Shown here in pieces: positions 9,400-19,901 of a stretch of DNA of 64,000 bases. This stretch comes from Diphasiastrum complanatum (Eukaryota; Streptophyta; Lycopodiopsida; Lycopodiales; Lycopodiaceae). The number at the start of each line of letters is the position of its first letter. Within the stretch, counting starts at the first letter, position 1. Location of the stretch: contig CM055100.1 in NCBI GenBank assembly GCA_029204225.1, positions 58,274,236-58,338,235 on the forward strand, given 5' to 3'. Position numbers and translations under genes: made by a program. The notes beneath the pieces were generated by a model. The model made no database searches. It had not been told where the DNA came from and was given only the letters and a program-made list of their open reading frames with translations.

Positions 9400-11455
9400 A
9401 GACCCATAGTACAGTAGCACAGAACTTTAAGTACAGAAAGCTTTGATCTAAACTTATCAAACTTTTCTCCAACAAGTTGCTTAGTGAAAATATCAGCTAG
9501 TTGTTCTTCCGTACTATAATGAGCAACATGAATTTCACGACTTAGTAGCAATAATGCATCAGACTGAGATCTGTCATCTTGAATTGTTCCATGAGATCTT
9601 TCTTGATCATGTCTATCATCTCTTGATTATTTCTTGTAATAATCAGGTCATCAACATAAAGAGCAATCAAATCAACCATACCATCAAAGCATAAGACATA
9701 TATATTTGGATCAGAATGTGTTCTCACCATCCCCTTTGAACAAAAGTAGGCATCAATCTTGCTGTACCACGCACGTGGTGTCTGTTTAAGACCATAAAGC
9801 ACTTTCTTCAAGAGACATACCTTATTTTCCTGTCCCTTTGTTACAAAGCCTTCAGGTTGATCCATGAACACTTGTAGATCTAAATCACCATTTAGAAAAG
9901 CAGATTTCATATCCATCTGATGCAAAGGCCAACCAAAATGTGAAGCTAATTCAACAAGTAGGCATAGAGTATTCCACTTACATACTGGCGCAAAGGTCTC
10001 CTCATAAGCAATGCCTTTACTTTGTGCATACCCTTTGATCACCAATCTTGCCTTGTGCTTTGCTATACTACCATCTACATGGTACTTATTCCTGTATACC
10101 CATTTGCAACCAATGGGTTTCTTGCCAACTTGTGGCTCTACTAAGTCCCATGTGCTATGCTTAGCAATTGACTCAATGTCCTCTCCCATGGCCTTGACCC
10201 AAATGTCTTCGCTTCACCATAAGTCGAAGGTTCTTTGATTTGAATAACACTAGATAAGAGAGCATAATTTGCTTCATACCTTTCAGGTTGTGTCTTCTCT
10301 CTTGTTGATCTTTGTAGCTCTCTCTGGCTAGATGATCTTGGAAAGTCATCCATGTCACGGCTCTCCAACAATCTCTCGAACCACTTAGGGAGCTTCCTGT
10401 CAGGTGATCGGCTTCTTGGTGAAAATGTATCCCACGGTACATCTTCTCCTTGCATTTGTCACCTGTAACTTCAATCCTTCTTGCACCAAAAGGTTTGTCT
10501 CTACCTCTCCAACATGTCTCTTGAGGTTGAGTAGTAGTATCTTGAGATGTAACCTCATATTCATCACTCGGAAGGTCAATGAATGGATTATCATCAGGAG
10601 GTATCCTCACTATACCATCTTTTCAACTAGATATATCTATCTTCTCAGCATCCTCATCTTCATACATATTGGATTCATCAAAGATAACATCACGGCTTAC
10701 ATGGATTTTGTTTTCCACTGGATCGAAACATCTATAGCTCTTCACGCGTTTATCATATCCTAGGAATATACACTTGATAGCTTTTACATCAAGTTTATGT
10801 CTCTCTTCCTTAGGAATGTGTACAAAGGCTTTACATCCAAAGATTTGCAAGTGGTTCACCTTTGGCTTCTTCTTCGTGAATGCTTCCTCAGGTGTTATCT
10901 TTGGTATGGCAATGGTAGGACTTCTATTTTGAAGATAGACTGCCATACTGCATGCTTCTGACCAAAAATCTTTTGGTAGTTTCATCTCAACTAGCATAGA
11001 TATGGCACTTTCCACAATCGTACGATTCTTGCGCTCAACTAGACCATCGAGAGCAAGAGTATGAGCTTGCGTAAATTGTCTTTTAATCCCACATTGATCA
11101 CAAAGATCATTGAAGTCATTAGACTTGTACTCACTCCACTATCTAATCTTAGGACTTTGATCTTCCTACCTGTCTGATTTTTGACCAATGCTTTGAAGCT
11201 CTTGAAATTGTCAAATGCATCCGATTTCTTCTTTAAGAAGTAGATCCATGTCTTACGTGACATATCATCAATAAAGTTCATGAAATAGAAGGCTTTACTT
11301 AAGGACATGGTTCTCATAAGCCCGCATAAATTTGTGTGGATCAAATCCAAGATGTTCTTTGCCCTTGCAACACCCCCTTTATTGAATTTCTCTCGATGCT
11401 ACTTCCCATATACACATGACTCTCACATCGATTTCACGTGGTCTTCTACCTGTTC
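9400..11455 (-). pseudogene. Copia pol remnant: integrase to RT, RNase H deleted
   Basis: In minus-strand order: gag-pre-integrase CESCVYGK, LIHTNLCGL (first D region) and FIDDMSRKTWIYF (11039-11400); after frameshifts, integrase C-terminal FWSEACSMAVYLQNRSPT and GYDKRVKSYRCF (10623-11015); an acidic/serine-rich linker (10173-10610); and RT with WDLVEPQ, GCKWVYRNKY, KARLVIKGYAQ, MDMKSAFLNGD and LYVDDLIITRNN (9542-10189). RT then stops at LSLMHYC and jumps to HVAHYSTEEQLADIFTK (about 9490-9540), the end of RNase H, so about 250 residues are deleted at about 9540. No LTR pair was found. The left side (9290-9400) carries a GC-rich stretch of unknown origin. Confidence 0.82.
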
Positions 11456-11475
11456 AAAGAGAACTCTAAGTGAGA

Positions 11476-12290
11476 AGTGAGGAGAGTGAATAGGATTATG
11501 TACTCAGAATCAAGTCTCTAAATAGGGAGTTGGCTTCCATTGGAGAGAAGATTCATGATGGAGAGCTTGTACAAACTGTCCTTAATGGTCTAGGAGATGA
11601 CTTTGCAAATTTGGTCCAAAGTTTTGCCATCCAAGACACTTTGCCAACTATAGAAAAACTTCAAAGTGTATTAGTGGCTGAAGAGTGTAGGATGCTCCAT
11701 GCAAAATCTAGGATGAGTTCATTGTCTTTGCAGGATGGTGATGAGAAAGCCAATTTCTCATTCAAGGGCAAAAAGAAGACCAATGGAAAGAAGAAGCATC
11801 CAAAGGAGGCCAAAGAAGAGGATGATGCATCAAACTCAAAGGACAAGTCAAAGCAAAAATGCTTTTTTTGTGGAAAGAAGGGGCATTATGCATGTGAATG
11901 TTACAAGATGCTAAGAGCACAAGTGGAGGAGGACAAACAAGGGAACCTTGCATATGAAGATGATGGAGATGAGGAGATCTCATCCTTGATGGCATGTACA
12001 TCCACTCCAACAAGCAAAATCAACTCAAAGGACACTTGATGGATTGATAGTGGGGCTAGCTCCCACATGACTTTCCAAAAGGACACATTCTCAACCTTAC
12101 ACTCTTTCAATGGTGCTAATAAATTTGTTTCTTTAGCAAATGATCAAGAATTTAAGATAGATGGTATTGGTACCATCTCATTAAGTCTAGGATCTAGCAA
12201 AAGGATGGATCTATACAATGTCCTGTTTGTTATGTACACTCTTTTTCTCATGTACCAAGTAGTGATGATAATATGCATGAAACATTCCTA
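11476..12290 (+). pseudogene. Gag (C-terminal half)-protease frame, broken (D1a)
   Basis: The Gag part contains the helical LVQTVLNGLGDDFANLVQSF block, a lysine-rich linker and the zinc knuckle CFFCGKKGHYACEC (about 11860-11901), which binds element RNA. The retroviral-type aspartic protease follows, with the active-site segment DSGASSHM (about 12046). The codon just before, normally Trp in WWIDSGA, is TGA (12038-12040), which ends the frame at 12039. The protease continues in the same frame to NVLFV, where a deletion removes the flap and C-terminal part. Non-functional copy. Confidence 0.8.
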
Positions 12291-12795
12291 GATGTTTATG
12301 CAAGAGATGCTTGGATCCATCCAGTATCTTGTGCGAATGAAAGTGAAATCAAGAACCTTGGTGTCAATGATCTTACAAGGATTGAAGAGGAGCAACAAAG
12401 TGATGGAGATCTTGAGGATCCACCTCAAAGATCAAGTGCTCCAAGAAGATCCACAAAGGCAAGGGTCAAGCCTTCAAGGCTCACTTATCTTGGCAAAGGT
12501 AATCAAGGGGAGGATTCTCAACCATTCACTTTCAACACTTTTTTTACTTCAATGCTTGATGAACCATTTTGCTATGAGATCTACATGAGGCAAACTGAGG
12601 TATGCTATGAGAACTACATGAGGAAACTTAAGGGCTTCATCAAGAAGGAAGTTGAAGATAAGATGTGTAATGACTCATTTGAGAACAAGTTTTTATGTCT
12701 TAGTGATCTGAAAATTGTTATGAACCAATTAAAAGTAAATTGGTTGTTTGATCAAATGAGTGCTCTCAGATTTTGGAAGAGCAAGAATGAGTTAA

Positions 12796-13245
12796 TCACT
12801 CATTATTTTGAAAAATGTGTTTTTTCTTTTGGAGAGACAAATTGTAAGCTTCTTAAATAAGTGAAACATTCTTGAGGGACACTTATATCCATAAGCAAGT
12901 ATGTAGCCTCATGAAGTTCAAGATCACTTGTAATTACAAGATTAGAAAAATCATGCTTACTTTTGATAGTTTGTGGACTAGTCATTTTAGCATGATAAAT
13001 ATTGCTAATAGTAGCAAGTACATGTTTTGTGATCTTCATCAATGTGATTTTCACAAGACATGGAGACATCAGATTTCCTTCAAAGACCAGCATAAAGATC
13101 AAGGAGGAGCAAGTTTCAAGTTCATGCATCTTCACTCAACATGGAAGAAATCAAGTGCAAAGGTGCAAGGAAGAATCAAGACTCTTCAATTCATCTTGGA
13201 GGAGATCAAGATCAAAGAAGCTCTATCTTGGATATGGTGATAGAT
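12796..13245 (+). other. 3' tail shared with family D2, possible ORF2 (D1a copy)
   Basis: This segment between the linker and the LTR is collinear with 17764-18210 of the D2 element. Landmarks in both are an FEK/FEN...ETNCKLL/EANCKLL block, a DTYI(H/L) block and a final LSWIW followed by TGA. A frame runs 12872-13240, but here the homologous reading is interrupted by a stop after CKLLK (12860). Either this is a decayed second gene or a conserved non-coding element. See the D2 entry for the more complete frame. Confidence 0.4.
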
Positions 13246-13375
13246 CATGTCCTCATATTTGGGGGCTCATTAGTCATCTTCTAAACCTAAATATGATTCA
13301 TTTTCGATGTTAAGATCAGGTCTTAGAATTGTATATAGTAACATTATTGTTTCCAAGGCTAGATTTGAGGAGGAG

Positions 13376-13406
13376 TGTGAAAAATTGCCTATGTTGGCAA
13401 ATCTAG
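13376..13406 (+). repeat. Residual 31-bp LTR start of family D1
   Basis: After the purine tract GAGGAGGAG, TGTGAAAAATTGCC...AATCTAG matches the start of the D1 LTR at 52897 and 57470. It then passes directly into gag codons (TGCTCCAAGACC). About 670 bp of LTR, the leader and roughly 35 gag codons are therefore missing between D1a and D1b. Confidence 0.75.
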
Positions 13407-14128
13407 TGCTCCAAGACCTTTATGGGTTTATGATTGAGGATGAAGATGAACCTCTAAGTGCACATGAATTAGTCAGATACAAAAAGAGATCTAGGCTAGC
13501 ACTTCATTGTGTAAAAATGAATGTGAGCAATGATCTTTTGAGGGAAGTACCATCATGTAAAAGTGCTAAAGAGGCTTGGGAGTCTTTAAAGTCAATCTAT
13601 GAATCTAGTAACACTTTAGGGTTCTCATGCTTAGAAATCAGATTTTGCAAAGCATGAAAAGAAATGAGGAGAGTGCATAGGATTATGTACTCAGAATCAA
13701 GTCTCTAAATAGGAGTTGGCTTCTATTGGAGAGAAGATTCATGATGATGAGCTTGTACAAATTGTTCTTAATGGTCTAGGAGATGACTTTGCAAATTTGG
13801 TCCAAAGTTTTGCCATCCAAGACACTTTGCCAACTATAGAAAAACTTCACAGTGTATTAGTGGCTGAAGAGTGTAGGATGCTCCACACCAAGGGAAGAAT
13901 GAGCTCATTGTCTTTGTAGGATGGAGATGAGAAAGCCAACTTCTCATTCAAGGGCAAAAGGAAGACCAATGGAAAGAAGAAACATCCAAAGAGGCCAAAG
14001 AAGAGGATGATGCATCAATCTCAAAGGACAAGTCAAAGCAAAAATGCTTCTTTTGTGGAAAGAAGGGGCAGTATGCATCTGAATGCTACAACAGACTAAG
14101 AGCAAAAGAGGAGGAGGACAAACAATGG
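13407..14128 (+). pseudogene. Family D1 gag, left part of copy D1b (split by D2)
   Basis: Gag from LVLQDLYGFMIEDEDEPL through LHCVKMNVSNDLLREV, a frame break near 13613-13660, then ASIGEKIHDDELVQIVLNGL and the knuckle CFFCGKKGQYASEC (about 14038-14090). In the knuckle the conserved His (GHY) reads Gln, and TAG at 13917 replaces a codon after SLSL. The copy is cut at 14128 by the D2 insertion, with AATGG as target site, and resumes at 25239. Decayed. Confidence 0.82.
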
Positions 14129-14948
14129 TGTGAGAAATTGGCAAAAATCTAGCTTGGTATTTTTTATGATAGAAGTTTGTAAGTGAATCTCACATGTGTG
14201 GAGGATGTTCCCACGTGTGGAGAATTGTAAACTAAATCAAAATGTTTGATATAGGGGTCTCATAGAATTTCATAGTCAAGCATTTAGGTGTAGGATGTTG
14301 ATAGGGTCAAATTTGGCATGGATGGCAAATTATCCATTTCCACTTGTAATGCCAATATTGAGCCAAAATAGAGCCAAACTTGTGCCAATTAGAGTGTAGA
14401 CAAGTGTCATGCTTTTGTTTGATGAAGCTTAAGAGGTCCAATAGGATTTAGAGGTGGAACCTTGTGAGGTCCAATAGAAAATTGAGGTGTGCTTGAATAT
14501 AGTCCAATAGAATTTAGAGGTGCATGGATCAATGGTCCAATAGGATTAAGAGGTGGCAAAGTCTGATCCAATCATAGTTAAGCATAGTGGTAGCTCATGA
14601 ATCTATTAGTATCATTGTACTCCTCCTTTTGGATCTAATTGATTTTGAGATTGAGTGGATTTTGAGTGTCATTGAATTTCTAGCTTTCTCTCTCTACCCG
14701 AGAGCTCATGATGGTTTTTCTCTCTCTACCCGAGGAGAGCAGCTTGTTTTTACTTAGAATACTTTTGGAACACTTCCCACACGTGTGAGTGAGAGTTGGA
14801 AGTGATTGAATGCATGTAGTAGTGTGTTTTTGCCATAGAATCAAAGATAGATCTTGAATCTCAATCTAGTCTTGATCTTGGTGCATCTACACACCTTAGG
14901 AGATCACAAGTACATGTAGTGGACAATCCACACGTGTGAAATTCAACA
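14129..14948 (+). repeat. 5' LTR of family D2 (820 bp)
   Basis: TG...CA ends, with the matching 3' LTR split by family E. CACACGTGTG occurs at 14778-14787 and 14929-14938, and CACGTGTG at 14212-14219. The segment also holds four or five direct repeats of a TCCAATAGRATTTAGAGGTG type (about 14430-14560). Confidence 0.93.
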
Positions 14949-14961
14949 TGGTATCAGAGCC
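14949..14961 (+). promoter_or_regulatory. Primer-binding site, D2
   Basis: TGGTATCAGAGCC directly abuts the LTR end and is complementary to the initiator tRNA-Met 3' end. Confidence 0.92.
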
Positions 14962-15705
14962 TACCTAAGGTTACCATGCATTTTGATCCATTCGAGTGAA
15001 AACTATTCATCAATCTTGAGCTAGAAATTGTCAAGGCCCATTTTCCTAGCTATCTTCTTCAATTTTGGATCAAAAGAGATCAAAAGGACATTGATTGGGT
15101 CTGACCTGGTACTGTACGGAATCAGGTGCTCAGACACGTGTGAGGAACATCCAATTTCATTTTGGGAGTTCTCTTTCATGTTTGATCCAAAAATCTTGCT
15201 AGATAGCTTGTTTTGAAGCTATTTTTGTCTAGTTTCTGATGCAATCAGTTTCATTCCATTTGGTTGAGCCAATCAAAAGTTATAAGATTTTGAAGAAGGT
15301 TAGGTAGGGCACCTAGACCTGGGTGGACACATTTGGTTTGGTCAAAAGATTGCTTGTTTGATCCAAAATCACAGTTGAATGCTTACCAATCTCATCTATA
15401 TGTGATCTAGGCACTGTTTTGAGATCTTAGCCATTTTGTTTAATGCAATATCATTGTATTTGAGTCAAATTTGGTTTCTTAGTGTATTTCACACGTGCTA
15501 AGAGTGTTTGATCCTAACTTTGCCCATACTCCATCATTTGATGTGAAGTAGATCTAGTTTTGGAGAGATTGAGATAGCTAGTGAGAATCATCTCACAGTT
15601 TGTTGCAAGATCTTGCATAGGAGATGGTAGCACACCATTATTGGATCCTATAGTGAGAGAGAAGCAACATTTTTTGTTCATCACTTTTATTTATCTCCAC
15701 TTTAC
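14962..15705 (+). other. Untranslated leader of D2
   Basis: This 744-bp leader between the primer site and the Gag start contains no long frame (a 62-codon frame at 15028-15216 has no motif). It includes ACACGTGTGAGG near 15135. It probably carries the packaging/dimerisation signal, by analogy with other copia elements; no specific structure was verified. Confidence 0.6.
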
Positions 15706-17709
15706 ATGACTTCAATGAGTTCATACTTGTTGCAACCAGGTGAGAGATTGTCTACTTCCAATTATTCAATATGGAAGTTGAGGATGGAGTCCATCTTGAT
15801 ACTCCAAGATGTGATGGACATTGTACTTGGGATTGAGGAGGAGCCTCAAGTCCTTCAAGAAGTACAAAAATACAAGAAGAGAGCTAGGATGGCTCTCCAC
15901 TACATTAAGGTGAATGTCTCTAATGAGATATTGAGGGAGATTGGTGATTGTTCTACATCCAAGGAAGCTTGGGATTGTCTCAAGTCCATCTATAAGGCTA
16001 AGAACACCTCTAGGCTCCTCACTCTTAGAAATCAGATATTCCAAAGTAGTCAAAAGAGTGATGAGAGTGCATCTAATTATGTTTTGAGAGTCAAGGATAT
16101 TCATAGGGAGCTTGCATGTATTGGTGACTCAATCAATCAAAGTGAGCTAGTCCAAGTCATTCTCAATGGCTTGAGAGATGAATATGACAACCTTGTCCAA
16201 TCCTATGCCATTAAGGAGGAGCTACCAAGTTTGGAGGCCCTTCAAAGTGTGCTTATTTTTGAAGAATCAAGACAAGAGTACAAACTCTTGAGGATGGACA
16301 AGCTATCACTCAATCATGATGATGGCAAAGTTCTATTTGCCAAGCACAAAGAGAGGAGTAAGAAGCAACACCATCACTTCTCTAATGACAAAGCTAAAGA
16401 CCAAGATGGAGAGGATGAGGAGGATACCTCTCATGCTTCTACTTCAAATCTCAAGAAGAAGAAGATCAAGTGCTTTTATTGTGGCAAGAAAGGCCATTAT
16501 GCCACCAATTGCTTCAAGAAGAAGAATCAACTCAATCAAGCCAACATCACCAATGAGAAAGAAGACTATATTGCAAGTGATATAGAAGGCTCTCTTATGG
16601 CATCAAGCTTCTCCTCTTCCACCTTCAACAAGGATGACTCATGGTATATTGATAGTGGAGCATCTTCACATATGTGTGGCTCCAAGCACTTTTTTTCATC
16701 TATTATGCCTTATGATGGAGTCAAGAAGACCATATACTTTGCAAGTAAGCATGAGTGCAATATTGAAGGAGTAGGGATTATTCCCTTGAAGCTTGCATCT
16801 TCTAAAGATCTCTTTCTCAACAATGTTCTTTTTGTCCCAAAGCTTACAAAGAACATCTTAAGTGTTGGCCAACTTCTTGATAGTGGCTTTGATGTCAATT
16901 TCAATATTGATAATTGTGTGATTAAGAAGGATGGTGAGATCCTTGCATATGGATCAAGATTTGAAGGCATCTTCAAATTGGATCCAACTGAGAGTGCAAA
17001 CTCTCTTGATGTTTCTTATATTTCCAATATTTCAAAGGAGGAGGATTACACAAGATGTACATATCTTCTCTCTTCAAGTATTATGGTGTATGATTATTCC
17101 TTATTATTCAAAGCATATGTTGAGAAGAAATTCTCATTGAAGATCAAAGCTTTGAGGAGTATTGGAGCTCTTGAAGGAATAGCACCATATGAAGTTTTAT
17201 TCAAGATGAAGCCTAAGGTTGATCACCTTAGTGAACTTGGTAGTGCTTGGTTTGCATATATTCCCTTGGAAACAAGAAGGAAGGATGATCCAAGCTCATG
17301 GATCATGATTGGATACTCATCCATCAAGGAGGTCTTTAGTGTCTTTACACTCTCTATTTCAAATGTGATCGTGAATAGAGATGTCATATTGCATGAAGAT
17401 TCAATCTTGGAAGTGGCTGAGATCAAGGCTTCTCAAGAAGCATCACAAGTTATCCTTTTTGAAGGTATTCAAGTTATGATGGGGCCAATGTGTGAGGAGG
17501 AGTTTCTTCCTCATATGATTTCAAGAAGATCTTCAAGATGCATGGCCGAGTCTTTATGGCTCACCTTACATGGCAAAGAGGGGCATCTTTCATGTTGTAT
17601 CTACTACAACACATTCATATATGCTTCTCTTCCTTTGCTTGAAATTCTATCTTGCTTCATTGAATTTTTTGGATCTCAAAGTTCAAGAAAAGCTATACTA
17701 GTTTTGTAG
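15706..17709 (+). CDS. Gag-protease polyprotein with integrase scraps, no RT (D2)
   Basis: An uninterrupted 667-codon frame. Residues 1-190 are the copia Gag core (NYSIWKLRMESIL near 19-31, ALHYIKVNV, YVLRVKDIHREL). A basic linker follows, then the CCHC zinc knuckle CFYCGKKGHYATNC at about 256-269 that packages RNA, then a pepsin-like protease with the active site DSGASSHM at about 316 and LLSVGQLLDSGF downstream. After FKLDP (about 428) the normal gag-pre-integrase and DDE core are absent. Instead come short relics of the integrase C-terminal part (IAPYEVLFKMKPKVDHL, DPSSWIMIGYSS, NVIVNRDVILHEDS) and an integrase-RT linker relic (ISRRSSRCMAE). No RT box exists. The product would build particles but cannot copy or integrate DNA. 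That the frame remains open through the relics suggests recent activity or selection. Confidence 0.85.
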   Translation: MTSMSSYLLQPGERLSTSNYSIWKLRMESILILQDVMDIVLGIEEEPQVLQEVQKYKKRARMALHYIKVNVSNEILREIGDCSTSKEAWDCLKSIYKAKNTSRLLTLRNQIFQSSQKSDESASNYVLRVKDIHRELACIGDSINQSELVQVILNGLRDEYDNLVQSYAIKEELPSLEALQSVLIFEESRQEYKLLRMDKLSLNHDDGKVLFAKHKERSKKQHHHFSNDKAKDQDGEDEEDTSHASTSNLKKKKIKCFYCGKKGHYATNCFKKKNQLNQANITNEKEDYIASDIEGSLMASSFSSSTFNKDDSWYIDSGASSHMCGSKHFFSSIMPYDGVKKTIYFASKHECNIEGVGIIPLKLASSKDLFLNNVLFVPKLTKNILSVGQLLDSGFDVNFNIDNCVIKKDGEILAYGSRFEGIFKLDPTESANSLDVSYISNISKEEDYTRCTYLLSSSIMVYDYSLLFKAYVEKKFSLKIKALRSIGALEGIAPYEVLFKMKPKVDHLSELGSAWFAYIPLETRRKDDPSSWIMIGYSSIKEVFSVFTLSISNVIVNRDVILHEDSILEVAEIKASQEASQVILFEGIQVMMGPMCEEEFLPHMISRRSSRCMAESLWLTLHGKEGHLSCCIYYNTFIYASLPLLEILSCFIEFFGSQSSRKAILVL

Positions 17710-17712
17710 ATA

Positions 17713-18210
17713 TTGTATTGTCAAAAGTATGCTCTTGGTTCTAGTAAGAACAAGATTGAGCTTGGTACTCACTTTTTTGAAAATCATGTTTTCACATGTT
17801 TTGAGGCAAATTGTAAACTCCTCTTGAGATTAAGTGAAGCATCCAAAGTGGACACTTACATCCTTGAGAGAGTAACTAGCCTAAAAAAGATCAAGATAGT
17901 CTTTGATATCAAGATTAGATCCATCATGGATATAGTTCATTGTATCTGGACTAGTCAAGCTAGAAAGCATAATCTTGATAATCATCATTGTTTCACATCT
18001 TATGATCTTGATCTCCATGATCCTTATGAGGCTTGGAAGCCTCAGATTTCTCTATTTATGGTGCATCCATCATGCAAGTGGAGCTTTCAAGGCAAAGATC
18101 ATCATCAAGCATGGAGGAAGCCCATGATAATAGTGGCATATTGGTGGAGCACTCTTCAAAGGCATTGGCAAGAGATCTCTACCAAAGAGATCTTATCATG
18201 GATATGGTGA
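17713..18210 (+). CDS. Putative second ORF in D2 3' tail, unknown function
   Basis: A 165-codon frame starting one codon after the Gag-PR stop and ending LSWIW-TGA. I do not recognise a family. An early stretch (SSKNKIELGTHFFENHVF) faintly recalls the copia RNase H tail SKHIEI-HHFVRE, so it may derive from RNase H. The rest is rich in Trp, His and Lys. The region is collinear with 12796-13245 in D1a, with shared NCKLL, DTYI and LSWIW blocks, so something here has been kept in two families. It could equally be conserved RNA structure; frames in other phases are also open (18033-18224). Low confidence that it is translated. Confidence 0.35.
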   Translation: MYCQKYALGSSKNKIELGTHFFENHVFTCFEANCKLLLRLSEASKVDTYILERVTSLKKIKIVFDIKIRSIMDIVHCIWTSQARKHNLDNHHCFTSYDLDLHDPYEAWKPQISLFMVHPSCKWSFQGKDHHQAWRKPMIIVAYWWSTLQRHWQEISTKEILSWIW

Positions 18211-18333
18211 GGGTGCTGCTATGATGGATCCCTTGGCTGATCTTCACTTCTTATGCATACCAAAGGATCCACTCAAAAAGATTTACAAACTTCTCAAGTG
18301 ATCTAGTACCTTTCCAAGCTATTTTTTGAGGAG

Positions 18334-18408
18334 TGTGAGAAATTGGCAAAAATCTAGCTTGGTATTTTTTATGATAGAAGTTTGTAAGTAAATCTCACAT
18401 GTGTGGAG
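18334..18408 (+). repeat. 3' LTR of D2, first 75 bp (left of family E)
   Basis: It matches 14129-14203 with about one difference and follows the purine tract TTGAGGAG. It is interrupted after TGGAG (18404-18408), which is duplicated at 24489-24493 by the family E insertion. Confidence 0.93.
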
Positions 18409-19090
18409 TGTTAAAAATTCACAATTCTAGCTTGACTAGTTTTGGTCATATGACTTGTAAATAGTTAGATGGTCATGATGTGGCTTGTCACACGTGCCAA
18501 ATAGCATAGGATTCCATTCATAAGGATGTTCTCAAGTAGACCTAAGTGTTAGAACCTTTGGAATGAGTCCAAATTATGCTTAGATACAAGGGAGAAAAAA
18601 TAGGAGCTATTTTTGGTAGTTTTTGCATTGTTGAGGGATCTCCAAGATTCCAACCCTAACTTAGTAGGGATGAAAGATCCACCAAAATTAGCATTAGGGA
18701 TAGGTTTAGGGCTACTCATACCTGCCCAAAACCGTGATGGATCATGTATATATAGGTGATGATATCTCACCAAAATCAATCAAGCAATTTCATGTTTTTT
18801 CTCTCATAATGGTGCAATTGCTCTCTATGTTCATAATTGTTTGAGTACTTGTGATTACTAATGATTATAGGATTGAATGTAGGTCTGGTGTACAGTACTC
18901 AGACTGTGGGAGGCTGTACTTTCACACGTGTGAAGCCTTCTTCAAGGATTTGGGCCATTTAGTGAGGTTCAAGCATAGATTTTTGATGGATTTTGATGGT
19001 TCAACTTGTGCTAATCTTATGAAATCATAATCTATTGTTTTCGTCATCATTTCAAGTGTTTTAGGATCCTTATTTGCTGTAATTTTTACA
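18409..19090 (+). repeat. 5' LTR of family E (682 bp)
   Basis: Bounded by TGTTAAAAATTC and AATTTTTACA. CACACGTGTG is at 18923-18932 and a second CACGTG at 18491-18496. A TATATATA stretch (about 18749-18755) may be the U3 TATA box. Confidence 0.95.
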
Positions 19091-19103
19091 TGGTATCAGA
19101 GCC
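19091..19103 (+). promoter_or_regulatory. Primer-binding site, family E
   Basis: TGGTATCAGAGCC directly follows the LTR: initiator tRNA-Met type. Confidence 0.93.
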
Positions 19104-19901
19104 TAAAGGCTGAAATGAGCTAAATCCTTGGTTTTCATTCAATTTGATCACAATTTTTGATCTAAATCTTGTGTAGATTGGATCTTAGCATCTAGTATTG
19201 ATTCTAGAACTCAAAGTGAGTCAAATACATTGGAGATTGGTGTTGTGTGACTTCATTTGCAGGCGTTTAGGTGTCTAAAACCAGAGGCAAAGTTGAATTC
19301 AATTCACATTACCAAGATAGCAAGTTTTGCTTGCTCCAAGCATTGATTTCTAAGCGAGTTTTGGAGGTGATTTCATAGAGGAGGCTTTCTAGCATTCAAG
19401 GAGAGGGAATATCAGAGTTTTGGGGACTCTTCAAGGCTGTTCTAAGGTGTAGTAGGCACCTCCTAAAGTGATTTAGGTTCAGTCCAACCATTGCTTGACT
19501 TATGCACCAAATTAGATCAATTTTTCATCAATTTTGATCATTTTTTGCTTGTGATTGGATAGTAGATTGTGTTGCATCCTCATTAAGTTCCATTTAGCTC
19601 TTTTACAAGTGATTTTGGAAGTATATTAGGTTGTTGAAATTCACTCTTGATCAGATCATTTGGAAGCTTTAATGTTCTTTATAGAAAGAGGGGCAATTCT
19701 ACTAGTATTGTCTACTTCAATCAAGCAAGTGCATTGTTTCTAGTATTCTATGATTTGATTTTGTTAGAGATCATTCTTAGATCTTTATAGGAAGTCTATT
19801 ACAGATCTTTTTAGGTCCCTAAGAAGTGGGATAAGATAGACCTTCAATCAAATCAATAGAAGTAACCTTCATTTGTGTCAAGTCCTTGATTAGGAGACTA
19901 G
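19104..19901 (+). other. Untranslated leader of family E
   Basis: About 800 bp without a supported frame between the primer site and the Gag start. Confidence 0.6.

Larger units (their letters stand above)
11460..13375 (+). mobile_element. Copia family D1, 5'-truncated Gag-protease element (copy D1a)
   Basis: The copy begins inside gag at about 11476 (GAAGTGAGGAGAGTG, matching 59323 onward with one difference) and ends with the purine tract TTTGAGGAGGAG and an LTR start at 13376. It contains the gag C-terminal half, zinc knuckle and protease, an integrase-derived linker (PRRSTKARVKPSRLTYLGKG, the usual integrase-RT linker) and a 3' tail shared with family D2. There is no RT or integrase core. 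About 190 bp present in the sister copy (25530-25720) are missing at about 12233. Confidence 0.8.

Noticed and set aside
11661-12110. Minus-strand frames opposite D1 gag (also at 50881-51420 and 59512-60358)
   Set aside because: They recur in every D1 copy only because the sense strand is conserved coding sequence. Compositional shadows.
18549-18779. 76-codon minus-strand frame in the family E LTR (repeated at 23947-24177)
   Set aside because: Located within both LTRs and antisense to the element. No motif; presence in both is due to LTR identity.
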